Shown in pieces: positions 36,640 through 47,495 of a DNA stretch of 64,000 nt (its first letter is position 1; every line of letters starts with the position of its first letter). Below the pieces are notes generated by a model. That model made no database searches and was not told the origin of the DNA. It saw only the letters and a program-made list of their open reading frames with translations. This DNA comes from Setophaga petechia (Eukaryota; Chordata; Aves; Passeriformes; Parulidae): positions 2,037,501-2,101,500 of the forward strand of contig JANCRA010000066.1 in the NCBI GenBank assembly GCA_024362935.1, read 5' to 3'. A program made the position numbers and the translations under genes.

Positions 36640-37425
36640 CCACAGCGCTCACACCGAGCTGTGCCGGCGGAGAGGCGGTGCTGGAGTGTCCTGCCGGGGC
36701 AGAGCGGGTCTCCAGCGCTCGAACCGAGCTGTACCAGCAGAGATGCTGGAGATGCTGGAGTCTCTTCTCCCCAAACAGCACGGATCTCCAGCTCTCACAC
36801 GGAGCTGTGCCAGTAGAGATGCTGGAGGTGCTGGAGATGCTGGAATCTCCTGCCCGGGCAGAGCGGATCTCCAGCGCTCGAACCGAGCTGTGCCAGCTGA
36901 GATGCGATGCTGGAGTGTCCTGCCGGGGCAGAGCGGATCTCCAGCGCTTGAACAGAACTGTGCCAGCAGAGATACTGGAAATGCTGGAGTCTCTCCTCCC
37001 AAAACAGCACGGATCTCCAGCTCTCGCACAGCTCTCTCTGTGCGAGAGCTGGGGACTCCAGCATCTCCTGCATCTGTGCCAGCAGAGATGCTGGAGGTGC
37101 TGGAGTCTCCTCCCGGGGCAGAGCGGATCTCCAGTGCTCGAACCGAGCTGTGCCAGCAGAGATGCTGGAGGTGCTGGAGTCTCTCCTCCCCAAACAGCAC
37201 GGATCTCCAGCTCTCGCACGGAGCTGTCAGCAGAGATGCTGAAGATGCTGGAGATGCTGGAGGTGCTGGAGTCTGTCCTCCCGGAGCAGGGCAGATCTCC
37301 AGCTCTCACACAGAGCTGTGCCAGCAGAGATGCTGGAGGTGCTGGAGTCTCCTCCCGGGGCAGAGCAGATCTCCAGCGCTCGCACCGAGCTGTGCCAGCA
37401 GAGCTGCTGCGGATGATGCTGGAGT
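36640..37425 (+). repeat. Complex GC-rich minisatellite in GRIK3 intron 1
   Basis: Roughly nine diverged units of about 80-110 bp, each with GGATCTCCAGCGCTCGAACC or a close variant, GAGCTGTGCCAGCAGAGATG and runs of CTGGAGATG or CTGGAGGTG that vary in number. Units alternate between a CTCCTGCCGGGGCAGAGC type and a CTTCTCCCCAAACAGCAC type. It is open for up to 426 codons on the minus strand (36359-37639) and 316 on the plus strand (36554-37504). No domain is recognisable, so I read it as noncoding VNTR. Confidence 0.92.
37017..37052. repeat. Perfect inverted repeat, 14-bp arms, 8-base loop
   Basis: CCAGCTCTCGCACA at 37017-37030 is the exact complement of TGTGCGAGAGCTGG at 37039-37052. It arises inside the minisatellite at 36640-37425, where one unit seems to have been partly inverted. 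Confidence 0.95.
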
Positions 37426-37869
37426 CTCTCGTGGACGAGACACGGCGGCAAATCCGCCCGGCGCGGTGTTTGTAGCCAGCATTAAGCCTCCTAATCCGGT
37501 GTAATGTGTCTCCACCAGTTTCGCAATCTCCTTCGCCTCCTCTCGGCTGCAGCTTTACGGCGATGCTGCCTGGGTTGCTCCCTGTGCGCAGCGGAGTCTC
37601 TGGGAAAGGCAGATAGCGAGTTGAAAGCACCGGAGCCACGGAGGGGGGATAGAGGGGAAGGTTGAGAGGAGCTGAGGGCTGAACGAGAGGATAAGAACTG
37701 CTCTAGGGCAGGAACAGGAGTGCTGTGCCCCTTGGAGAGTCCAGCTGGGTTTGCCAGGCAGGGATTGTCGCAGTGTGGGCCGGTGCAGAGGGGATTTCAG
37801 TGGGATGGGGGTTCATGCATTGATACATCGATTCGTGTTATTGACAGTGAAAACAGGGATGATGTGCTG
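37426..37869. other. GRIK3 intron 1, no further feature seen
   Basis: GC-rich tail of the minisatellite region fading into mixed sequence. No exon supported. Confidence 0.45.
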
Positions 37870-37899
37870 CTATTTACCACTTGCAATAGTGGTAAATAG
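37870..37899. repeat. Perfect hairpin, 12-bp stem, 6-base loop
   Basis: CTATTTACCACT (37870-37881) is the exact complement of AGTGGTAAATAG (37888-37899) around the loop TGCAAT. A G-T and a T-A pair can extend the stem outward. It lies in otherwise unique intron sequence. It is too short for a typical microRNA precursor. Confidence 0.9.
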
Positions 37900-39498
37900 T
37901 ACCAATAAAGACTAAAACAGATGCAGGTCCTTAGCACAAGCGAGAGCTCTTAAAGCAGGTGGAGGGCTCAGCTCATTGCTTTGTCATTGCTCCTGCACCA
38001 GCTTTTCTTTGTGGTTGCATTTGTTAACCCCTTCTGCCTCCTCTCACCGCCCTTTGCTGTGCTGCCCCTGGGGGAACCACAGCTCCAGTGCTCAGGTTTG
38101 CACTGTGAGACTCTCACCTCGCCAGCATTACCTGTCTCCTTGTGCTTTAAATCTGCAGCGAGACACTGAGCATGAACACACAAATACGGATGTGACTGCT
38201 CCGTTATTTCTGGCAGGGAAGATCATCAGCAAAATGTGGTTCAGCTGCAAACGGCTGAGGAGAGCGTGGGGTACCCCTGCGTCAGAGGCAACCCCAGAGC
38301 TGCTCTGAGCTTCCCCCACGCTGCTCAGCTCTGCAGCACTGGCAGGAGGAGAGGAGAGCAGACACCAGCCTTGGGCACCACACAGTATCTCTATTATTTA
38401 ATACTTCAGTCCAGGGACCTCGTTAGACTTCAGCTTTTTTGCTGTGCCCCAGCCAACAAGCTGCACTCCCCTGTGTGGGCTCAGATTCAGAGAATAAAAA
38501 TAAGTATTGGGAAGAAATAAGGGAAGAACTGGCACATTCTGTGTCAGCTCGTTGTGCCTGGGACATTCAGCACAGCAGTGTGACCTGGAAAGCAGCAGGA
38601 AGGACTGGGCTTCCAAAGGCACGGATCCTGTGGGGATGTTTGGAGAAGTTTTTAAGCAGACAGATAAACCAAAGGCACAAAACAGAGACTTAAAATTACA
38701 TTAGTGTTCAGATAAATTGGTGAATTTGGGCCTTGCACTTTGCTCATTGCTCTGGAAATTGGGCACTGGGGATCTCCTCTAAAGGGTCCCCATCTCCCCT
38801 GGACTGGAGCACTCGGTGTTACACAGGCTTTTGTGACAAAGTCCAATTTCATCCTTGGCACCTGCAAGCAGCAGCTTGGGTGGAAATGGTGCCTCCTGCC
38901 TCCAGTAAGGACTGGGATGAGGGCACTGACTGCCCTGGCACTCATTAGCTGGCAGTGACATCTGATGGCTGCGGCACGTCCTTTGTTCCCACTGGGGACT
39001 TGGGGGTGGACAGAGCAGATCTCTGAACTCACCAGCTCCCAGGTGAGGAGGAAGGTGCGTCATTCCTAAAATAACAGAGCTGGTTCTGCAGAGCCCAAAC
39101 TCCATTAGAGCCGTGGAAGTGTACGGGGAGAGAGCCGGCGGCGCCGTGGGCGGCTCCCCCCACTCTAATGAATAGACGGCTGTCAGCTCGCACTCTTCTC
39201 CCAGGATGAAGCAGTAAATAAAATCTGGTATAACCCACAAATTTAGCTGAGTTACGGCTGTCTGTGGGGACTGAGGTGTTAGACTTGTTGGTTAGTTTTG
39301 CAGTGAATTCAAAGCGCTCTGAGGGAAGTCACCGCAGTGATTTGAAATTCCACCCCCTGCGAGACACCGTGCCTGCCTGGGCTGAGGGGGATTTTTCCTG
39401 CCTGCAGCAGAAGTTTTGTGCTGGGAACAGGGTGGATTCTGTTCTGAATGGAACAAAAAGCCACAACACCTGCTCTGCAGAGGAGACAAGGCTGGATG
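37900..39498. other. GRIK3 intron 1, no further feature seen
   Basis: Unique-looking intron sequence without exons or repeats that I recognise. Confidence 0.5.
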
Positions 39499-39745
39499 TC
39501 ATAGAATCTCAGAATGCTTTGGGTTGGAAGGGACGTGAAAGCTCATTCCACAATCTCAGAATGCTTTGGGTTGGAAGGGACATGAAAACTCAGCTCATGC
39601 CACAATCTCAGAATGCTTTGGGTTGAAAGGGACATCAAAGATCATCTCATTCCACCCCCCTGCCATGGGCAGGGCACCTTCCATTGTCCCAGGTTGCTCC
39701 AAGCCCTACCCAACCTGGCCCTGGACACTTCCAGGGATGGGGCTG
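39499..39745 (-). mobile_element. CR1 LINE 3' end, minus strand, with triplicated tip
   Basis: Read on the plus strand it shows the reverse-complement hallmarks of avian CR1: CATAGAATCTCAGAATG, TTTGGGTTGGAAGGGAC, then CCACCCCCCTGCCATGGGCA and CTTCCAGGGATGGGGC. The terminal phrase AATCTCAGAATGCTTTGGGT occurs three times, starting at 39505, 39552 and 39604, so the first 47-52 bases are triplicated. It is 5'-truncated, as most CR1 copies are. Confidence 0.9.
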
Positions 39746-39762
39746 TTGTATCCCTGGGGCTC

Positions 39763-40053
39763 TGTCACTATAGGACACGAAATAAAACAATGCAAACATC
39801 CTGTTGTTCTTAAGGTAAAAAGGGGAAGTTTATTTTCTGACTCCAAATTTATAGATTTCCAAGAGTGACAGTGGATTGGAGGGTGACAGTGCCACCTCTC
39901 CAATGACACTGGACAAACCAACAGTCCATCAAATTTCTCTTCCTCTATAAAAGAATGCAAAACAATAAGTTATTTACAGAAAGTGTGTGAGAAAGTTCAT
40001 TACAAGAATGTAAACATCAAAAGGCTTAAAAATCTTAAAAAATCAGTGCAACA
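39763..40053 (-). mobile_element. Solo LTR, family J, minus strand, perfect 6-bp target duplication
   Basis: 291 bp. On the plus strand it starts TGTCACTATAGGACACG and ends CAGTGCAACA, so on the minus strand it is TGTTGCACTG to AGTGACA. GGGCTC flanks it exactly on both sides (39757-39762 and 40054-40059). On the minus strand a TATA-like CTATAAATTT is followed about 20 bases later by AATAAA, in proper LTR order. It sits just beyond a CR1 remnant. A 6-bp duplication suggests an ERVK-type integrase. Confidence 0.9.
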
Positions 40054-40059
40054 GGGCTC

Positions 40060-40935
40060 TGTCAGGTCACCCTGCCTGCTGCTGGCACCAGGAACAGCCC
40101 CTCAGCCATGCCAGGGAGGTTCCCTCCCTGCAGAGCTTTGGGACAGACACCAGTCCTTTAGCACTGCAGAACTCTGAGATGATATTCTTTTATCAGATGT
40201 GCAGCAAAAGGTACATCATGATTAGCCTTAAAAGCTTAAGCTTTTTCTTTGCCCGTGCGAGACAGATTTATAATATTTCCCCTTTCTTTTTTAACACAGG
40301 ATTCTTAGTGCAGACAGTGATTTATTGAACAATCAATTTCCTTATCTACGTAACACATTCAGGTGATCCATCAATGCCAGATAATCAATCCAGCTGGGGA
40401 TTTTAAGTGTATATATGTATACTTGTACATATATATTTTCCTCCTGTACTGTTGTCAGGCCAAGCAATGTCTCCCTTTCTTTGCTCCTTTCCTTTCCCAG
40501 TGACTTCTGTTTATGATGTGTAAAAGAAACCCCCCGACGTTATATTACACCTTGTAAGTTTTACAGTACTTGAGAGGTTTATGTGCTATGAATGTAAAGG
40601 GCAATGCAATAACGCAAAGGGCAGTGAGACATTTTTAAGCACAGAAGGATATACACAGAGCTGAGGAGATAAATCTGGGTGGATAATCGTCCCACTGTGT
40701 CTCTCCTATTTATGAGAGGAAAAGACATTTGCTGCAAATCATGCTGCAGGTCACTCGTGCTCTGGTCTCTGCTCTGCTCTGCTTTATTGGCTGCTTTAAC
40801 TGCTCTTAATCTGCTTTGGGGTCTCTGTGCTGGTTTGGAGCAGTGTCCTGGCCCAGCAGAAGGGGCTCAGCCCAGGTGGGGTGTGATTTCCCATGGCTGG
40901 GGGTGTACATTGGTGCTGTGCAGCTCAAGGAATGG
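40060..40935. other. GRIK3 intron 1, no further feature seen
   Basis: AT-rich intron sequence with no exon or repeat that I recognise. Confidence 0.45.
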
Positions 40936-41642
40936 TGTGAAAAACACCAATCACTTGTTTTAAAATTAAAAAAAATAATAGTAATAACATGGTTATAAAA
41001 TAATAATAAATAAATAAATAATATATATAATATAAAATATATAAATAAAATATGTTATCTTTATATATATATATTATATTTATATATATATATATACATA
41101 TATTAGAGCAATAAGAATTTGGACAATCAGAGTTAAGGACAATAAAGGACAATAAAAAGAATTACGAATTTTTGGATGCTTTCCTCAAAAAAGCATGTCT
41201 GCTAACAAAGGATTAACCCTTAAAAGCAACAGTGTGTTGCATATTCATACATCTCATACATGATGCAAACATTCCTTTCAAACTAGGGGTTTTTCTGTTT
41301 ATTGCCAACATCATCTTGTAAATCATGGTTTGTCTCCATGGGGGCTGAAAGGAGGTAGAAGGAGTCTGGTTCTTCCTGCAATTTCTCTTCTCTTTAGGAT
41401 TTTAGTGTCTTGTCGCTGTTATCTCTGCACAAAGAATTTCTTGATAATCTTATCCATTCCTTGAGCTAGTTAGAAAAGTATTTTACATCGCATAGTTTCT
41501 ATTTTAATATTATTTTGTAGCCTAAAACTATATTTAACACTCTGCTTAAAAGGATTAATACAGCAGAACTTTCTAACATAACACATATAATATTCATTTT
41601 AATATTTGTGAAAAGCCAGTCATAAAACAGGCATTTTTCACA
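40936..41642. mobile_element. LTR-like element, family G copy 1, with 13-bp inverted termini
   Basis: 707 bp, begins TGTGAAAAACACC and ends GGCATTTTTCACA, so the two ends are near-perfect inverted repeats. Flanks AATGG (40931-40935) and ACTGG (41643-41647) could be a 5-bp target duplication with one mismatch. It aligns with 44622-45249, sharing GATTAACCCTTAAAAGCAA, GTTGCATATTCATAC and CTTTCTAACATAACACATA. An AT run at 41000-41105 is expanded relative to copy 2. It is probably a retroviral LTR; a short DNA transposon is the alternative. Strand not determined. Confidence 0.7.
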
Positions 41643-44621
41643 ACTGGGGTACATGGAATTTGATGTGTCTGTCCTCTGTGAGTTGGGAAAGGGCTGAGCT
41701 AGGGAAGGAACTGTAGGAGGGAGTAAGAGGAGTCACAGCTGCCAAATCTGGAGCTCATGGGTGGTTGAGCTGAAAGAGGAGCCTGGGTTCAGCCTCCCAC
41801 AGTCTGGGTGCTCGCTGCTGGGGCTTGGGCTGGGCAGGAAAATGTTCTGAGAATAGGTCTGGGAACCTCAGCTCACACTGTTCCTGCAGGAGAGGAACTC
41901 CTCCCTGGGGGCAGTCAGATTTCTGAAACAATCAAGCCATGAATCCCTCTCAAATGTGAATATTCAGAATTCAGCATTTGCAGTTAGCAGTAGAATTGGA
42001 GACAAAATGCCAATACTTTCAGAGGTCAGGATAAGTTGTACACTAAGGTCATTGTCCCATTCAAAATCCAGTTTGTTTTTTGGGCTTACCATGGCAGAAA
42101 CGCTGATAATTTTGTTATTGCCACATGTTAGGCACTTTCTGTGCAGGAAAAGATTTTGCCTTAATTACTTTCAGTTTTAACTGTCTGGCACAGAGATGGG
42201 AATTTTCTGATTTGAACCATCTCTTCAAAAGTTGAGAACTTAACTGAGACTGAAAACCTCATGGTGTGGCAGAGCCCCATGGAGCTCCCAGAGCAGGAGC
42301 TGGTGGCTGCTGTCCTGCTTCCCATGGTGGCAGCAGCTCTCCAGAATGTCCCTGGGATGGGAGGAGAGGAGAAGGAGCTGCAGGAGAATCCTCTGAATCC
42401 ATTTCCCTCCCATCCAAGCAGTTCTGCAGAGCCCAGCACCTCCTGCAGCTCCAGGTGCTGTTTGTTTCAGCAGCAATGCCATTACCATTTTAAGCTGAAC
42501 CAGGGACCTGTAAAAAGGGTGTTCTTGGTTTAAATCTCTGGTCTATAAAATCTTAAGGACTTGCTCTTTCTTTATAGGTAAAGAAAACCATTTTCTTCCT
42601 CATTTTATGCACTTTTCTTCCTGCGAATTTTTTATTTCTGCAAAAGCAGTTTTAGTCATCTTTGCTTAGACAAAATTCAAAGTAAGACCCTGGATGTTTT
42701 GCTTCAGGGTGGCATCTCAGCTTGGCTCACAATATTTGAATGGAAATAGGATCTGCAGTTTTCTCTCCTATTCATCTACATCATGGCAAAAGGGTTTGTC
42801 CAGAATGGGTATTGCAAAATCTCAGAGGAAGCAGATAATATTTTTTAAAATAGAGGGCTTGTCCCTGCACAGTTTATCAAATTTCCTTTAGGTTAAAGTT
42901 ACAAATGAGGTGTTGAATACAAGAAATACTCAGTTCTTTGAGCAGCTACCTTCTACCCTGTGGTGTATTCCAACAGCCAGGGCTGACTTTGGATGTGTGC
43001 CCATCTATGTATAAAGAACCAGTAAATAAAATAGTTAGAACCATCTTTACTTAATTTTCTTAGACATTAATGCAGTGGCTTCTATTTGATTTTCTCTTCT
43101 GCAGTGCAACTTCATCTACAAAATGTGGCAATTTCAGTTGCTGCGTCCATTTCCTCCTGCTGAAGGGAGAGCAATGGCTCAGAACACCCAAAATCCAGCC
43201 TGAGCTGCAGATCCCTCTCTTTACACTTTGGATTTGCATTTACTTTAGAATTTTTCTGAGGCAATTCCCACCTAATTGACTGTCACTCCCTTTCCTTCTC
43301 TCTCCTACTCCAAGGATCACACACACACTTGGTGCCCCTGGCACTGCCACTCCCTCTGTGACTTTCATCTCAGCTGCTGAACTCCTCTCCTCATCCCCAG
43401 GCCTCAAAAGTGAAGAGATGAGCACAGCTGAAATCCTGAACGAGCTGTACTTCCTGGTATTTTAAGAAAATGCTGAATTTTAAGAAAATTCAGAGTTTCC
43501 TCAGCAGCTGGATGAGATTTTTCACTTCACCCCCAGAATGTTCCTGGCTTCCTACAGATGCTGTGAGGTGCCACCAGCCTGGGTGACAGCACTGGTGACA
43601 CTCTCAGCACCCACACTGACCCCACCACTATGTGCACATGATTTAAAGGGAAGTTTCCCCCCAGCCTGGTGACCATGGATATTTAATGCTGGCCCAGGCA
43701 CCTCTATATTTTGTGTTATAGGTCTCTATATTCTGTGTTATTAAGGTCATTCTATGTGGTTACACGACTCTTTGTGCTCTGTGAGGGTTTGTGGGGAAAC
43801 CAATTTCCATATGAATTATGGAAGTTGATACCAACAGGGCTGTAATTCGTAAATTGTTCTGACAGCAACATTTTGTAACAGAACACAGAGAAACCAGGGT
43901 AATAAAACTTGCCATTAAGGGAGTGGACTTGTGAGTCCTAGAAAGAAATCTTGTCCAAGGATTATTTATGATCATTGCACACCAAAATGTGTTTTTGCAT
44001 TTTTATTGCTGGCAAATTACTTGTAAACCCACCAGGGAGCTAATGATTTTTCCTCTGAGGCCATGCAACTTCGTTTTGGTTTATATATATATCCATTTCT
44101 GCCACCAGTTAAGCTGTCACTTTTGATTTAGATTAACAATAATGATTTCAAAATAGCTCAGGTGTTAAAGGGTTAACTGCCCTTTGACTCCAGCTGACAA
44201 AATCCACAGGACAGTGATTCCAAGGGGGAATGGTGGTGCCTGGGCAGGTTTTCCCTGGATCACTGGAGAGGTGCTAACCACCTCTAATGGGGAGCACGGA
44301 TTATTTATGTTCTTCTGCTGCTTCTCATTAATTTTTCAGAGCACTTGCTTGAAGAGTTCCGACTTCTCTGCTCCTTCATTAGTGTTACCTGCTCAGCAGC
44401 GTGCAGCAGGGGAGGTGACAATTCTGAAAGGAGATTTCTGCTTTGCAGGGGGAGAACAGCAGCAGGAAGCTCTGGACAAGGAGCTGGGAGCAGGGACAAG
44501 GTTTTAGAGAGTTTTAGAGATGATTTAGAGAGGTTTTAGTGAGGTTTTAGTGAGGTTTTAGCCTCCCCAGCAGGGCTGGCTGGTGCAGGGGCTCAGTGGC
44601 CCAAGCCTGCCCAGTGGCTTC
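41643..44621. other. GRIK3 intron 1, no further feature seen
   Basis: Unique-looking intron sequence. Open frames of under 110 codons have no recognisable domain. Confidence 0.45.
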
Positions 44622-45249
44622 TGTGAAAAATGCCACTTGTTTTTAGAATTTAAAAAGTTTAATAGTAATAAAATAGTTATAAAAATAGCAACAAAATAGT
44701 AATAAAAATAACAATATAATTAGAGTAATAATAATTTGGACAATTTGGATTAGGACAATACAAGACAATAGAAACAAAGAGATGCAGACAGTCTGAGTAC
44801 CTTTTCTGGGCAAAATAAGCCTGAAAAAGGACCCACGTTAACAGAGGATTAACCCTTAAAAGCAATAACCTGTTGCATATTCATACACCTCACACATGAT
44901 GCATAAATTCCATTCAAACACAGGATTCTGTCTGGGCAGTGTCAGCTTCTTCCTCTGAATCCTGACAGCTCCTCAGGGCTGAGCAAGGCAGGAAGAACTC
45001 GATAAGAGAGCAATAAATTCATTTTGTCTGAAAGATTTAGGTGTCCTGTGGCCGCTATCTGGTGTGAGTCCTCTCTTAAAAAAAGTATCCTACACAGCAT
45101 AGTTTGTATTTTAACATTTTGTTATAACCTAAAACTATATTTAACACACTACTTAAGAAAATTAATACAACATAACTTTCTAACATAACACATATAATAT
45201 TCATTTGAATATTTGCGAATAGCCAATCATAAAATACTCATTTTTCATA
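44622..45249. mobile_element. LTR-like element, family G copy 2
   Basis: Begins TGTGAAAAATGCCACTTG and ends CATTTTTCATA. It is colinear with the copy at 40936 but replaces about 150 internal bases around 44930-45050 with unrelated sequence and lacks the long TA expansion. No target duplication is recognisable. It lies about 100 bp before a family E element. Confidence 0.7.
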
Positions 45250-45354
45250 CTCCCATCACCCAGGGCTGGTTGCCTGTGCTGAGCCACCCTGGAGCCCTCC
45301 AGGGCAGTGCAGCTGCCCCAGCCCCAGCACACGGTGGCTTTTCAGCATCACTGA

Positions 45355-45981
45355 TGTCAGAATTCAGGACATCCCTCTGGCTGTCCTGGACTGCCAGGAC
45401 CCCTGCCAGGGGGCTCACAGACCCTGGCACAGAGCCCAAAATGCCCCTGTGGGTTTGATTATGACCTATGGAGCAAGTTACCAACCTTACATGAGGCTCT
45501 GGAAGCCACGACAGTTTAATTAGAATGCTAGTGAATTTATCACAGAGTGAAAAACAGATTTTTAGGGTTTCTAGAATGGGGGTTCAGGGGGCAAGATGGA
45601 GGAATCTGGGCATGTCCAGCCTTTCTCCTTCTTCTTCTTGGCCTCCATCTTCTGCTGTGATGGTGGCACTTTTGGATTAGTTTAGAGTAGAAGCTCACTG
45701 TCTAACACAGATGATAGGTATTGGAAAGTTATTGTAAATATTGTACACATAGTTTTTATATAAAAAGATAACAGCACTACCCTGGGGGCAGGCAGAGTGC
45801 CTCTGTCTGTCTTGCTGAGTGGACCTTGGCTGGACAGGAGAAAGAATTTTATAGATAAGAAACAATAAAGAACCTTGAGACCAAGAACTGAAGAGCTCTG
45901 ACTCCTTCTTTGCACATCAGGCTGGGAAAAGAGACTTTAACACATCTTGGGGTCACTGTGAGCAGCTGAAGGTCCTGAGAC
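45355..45981 (+). mobile_element. LTR-like element, family E copy 2
   Basis: Colinear with 12042-12632, including GGCAAGATGGAGGAATCTGG, TATAAAAAGATAACA near 45758 and AACAATAAAGAACC near 45865. Flanking ACTGA and GCTGA could be a mutated 5-bp target duplication, but the right end is uncertain. The two copies show internal substitutions, so both are old. Confidence 0.7.
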
Positions 45982-46282
45982 CTTCAGCTGAGGGGTCCTG
46001 TGCAGCCATCCCTGCTCCTGCTGCCTCCCTGCCAGCCAGGCTGAGTTCAGCTGTGCCCCTGTTGTGTCCTGTCCCCCAGATGCCACCAGGCCCTCTGTGC
46101 CACTTCCCAGGACAGCAGCTTTTATCCTTTTCCTCCTGGGGATGCTCCAGTCACCCCCAGCAGGAACACCCCGGCTGCAGGGAGCAGCAGAGAGCTCTAG
46201 ATCTGCCTTACAAAGGTTAAGGGAGCACTTAATTATTCCTGGCCGTGGCTCCCAGGCTGATGACACCTCCTTTTTTTGGTGA

Positions 46283-46798
46283 TGTGCAACCTTGGGCAGA
46301 CTTTTGACGAGGTAGACGGGAGACCTGCTCACCCTCTGATGATCGACAAGTCTCGAATTTATTGATTAATGGGTACACTTTTATAATCACAGTAATAAGG
46401 CTCATACATATTGCAAAACTAGAACTCACTATTGGTCAGCTATAAAAAGTCAGTCTCACCTTTCTGAAGATGTTTGTGGCTTCTTTTTTCCCTCCTGTTA
46501 TTTTCTTAAACAACTTCTTGCTCAAAGAAACCATGTCCTTGAATTAGGCAGCTGTTGCTTTCTCAGATGTACTTGCTCACGTCTCTTTTTCCCATCGACT
46601 GTGTCTCAATAAAAAACTGTCCACAGACTTTCCTGCAGCTGCCCCCAGGGATCACTCAGTGCTGCCCACCCACTGCTGGCATCCCCTGGGCACAGGTAGC
46701 GAATGGTTGGAGATGTTTGTTAGATTTTGGGGGTCATGGGACATTTGTACATTCATTACCAAAGTCACTAATGACTAATTGCATTTTTGATCGTTACA
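46283..46798 (-). mobile_element. Probable solo LTR, family H, minus strand
   Basis: Read on the minus strand it has GATTATAAAAGTGTACCC (TATA box) followed about 20 bases later by AATAAATTCGAGACTTG (polyadenylation signal at the R region) and ends AAGGTTGCACA. The minus-strand start may be TGTAACGATC at 46798. This element order is that of a retroviral LTR. No target duplication found and no second copy in the window, so the left end of the LTR (right end here) is uncertain. Confidence 0.6.
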
Positions 46799-47157
46799 GG
46801 GAGTTTTGTTAGAGCCACGTTTCCTTTATGGATTTTCAAAGCCTTATTTTTAGAGAAATCGTTTTTGATCTGTTGTTGGCTCCTCTTCTGCTCTATTACA
46901 GACTCCCTGCATGGCTTTGAACAAATGGCTTTGCTCTTCTTTTCCTTAATTCTGTATTTGTAAAATAGGGCTGAGCACACCAGCAGATCCTCTGGGCTGT
47001 GGGGATGGGAAGGGTTTAGAGCCTGCAGATGTCAGTAGCTGAGCTTGCCACACCCAGCAGGATCTTTGAGGCAGAACAAACAGATATGAGCAGGCACAGC
47101 CCTATTACCAGTGAAATACTGAGATTATAACCCAGGACTCTCTGACTGGAGCAATTT

Positions 47158-47168
47158 GGGGGGGGGGG
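47158..47168 (+). repeat. Oligo-G run
   Basis: Eleven consecutive G residues followed by six A. It is a likely site of length error or polymorphism. Confidence 0.9.
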
Positions 47169-47495
47169 AAAAAAGGAGAGTATCCTAAATACACTTAACT
47201 GCTTATTTAATGTAGATTTTAAAAGTTATTTATCGAAATTTAGCAACTGTTTACTCAATCCAGTACTGGAAAGCCTTTAAAACATACTCTTAATAATCCC
47301 TTTGTATTTAACTAATGTACAATAGCGTGTGCTATTACATTGCAATTACATCCTATTTGAGACACTTAATTAAAAGGGAGGCTGTAATGAGCTCCCAATT
47401 GTTTGGCTCCTCAGCCAGACCCACACGATGGAGGATTCTGCCTGTCAGTGGTGCCAGGCTCATCCTGGAATGCCACAGTGGCAGCTTGGAGCTGC

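Noticed and set aside
36359..37639. 426-codon minus-strand and 316-codon plus-strand open frames
   Set aside because: They follow the units of a GC-rich tandem repeat, are open on both strands and show no domain, so lack of stops is explained by repetition.
37870..37899. Possible microRNA precursor
   Set aside because: The stem is only 12-14 bp, too short for a precursor; kept only as a hairpin.
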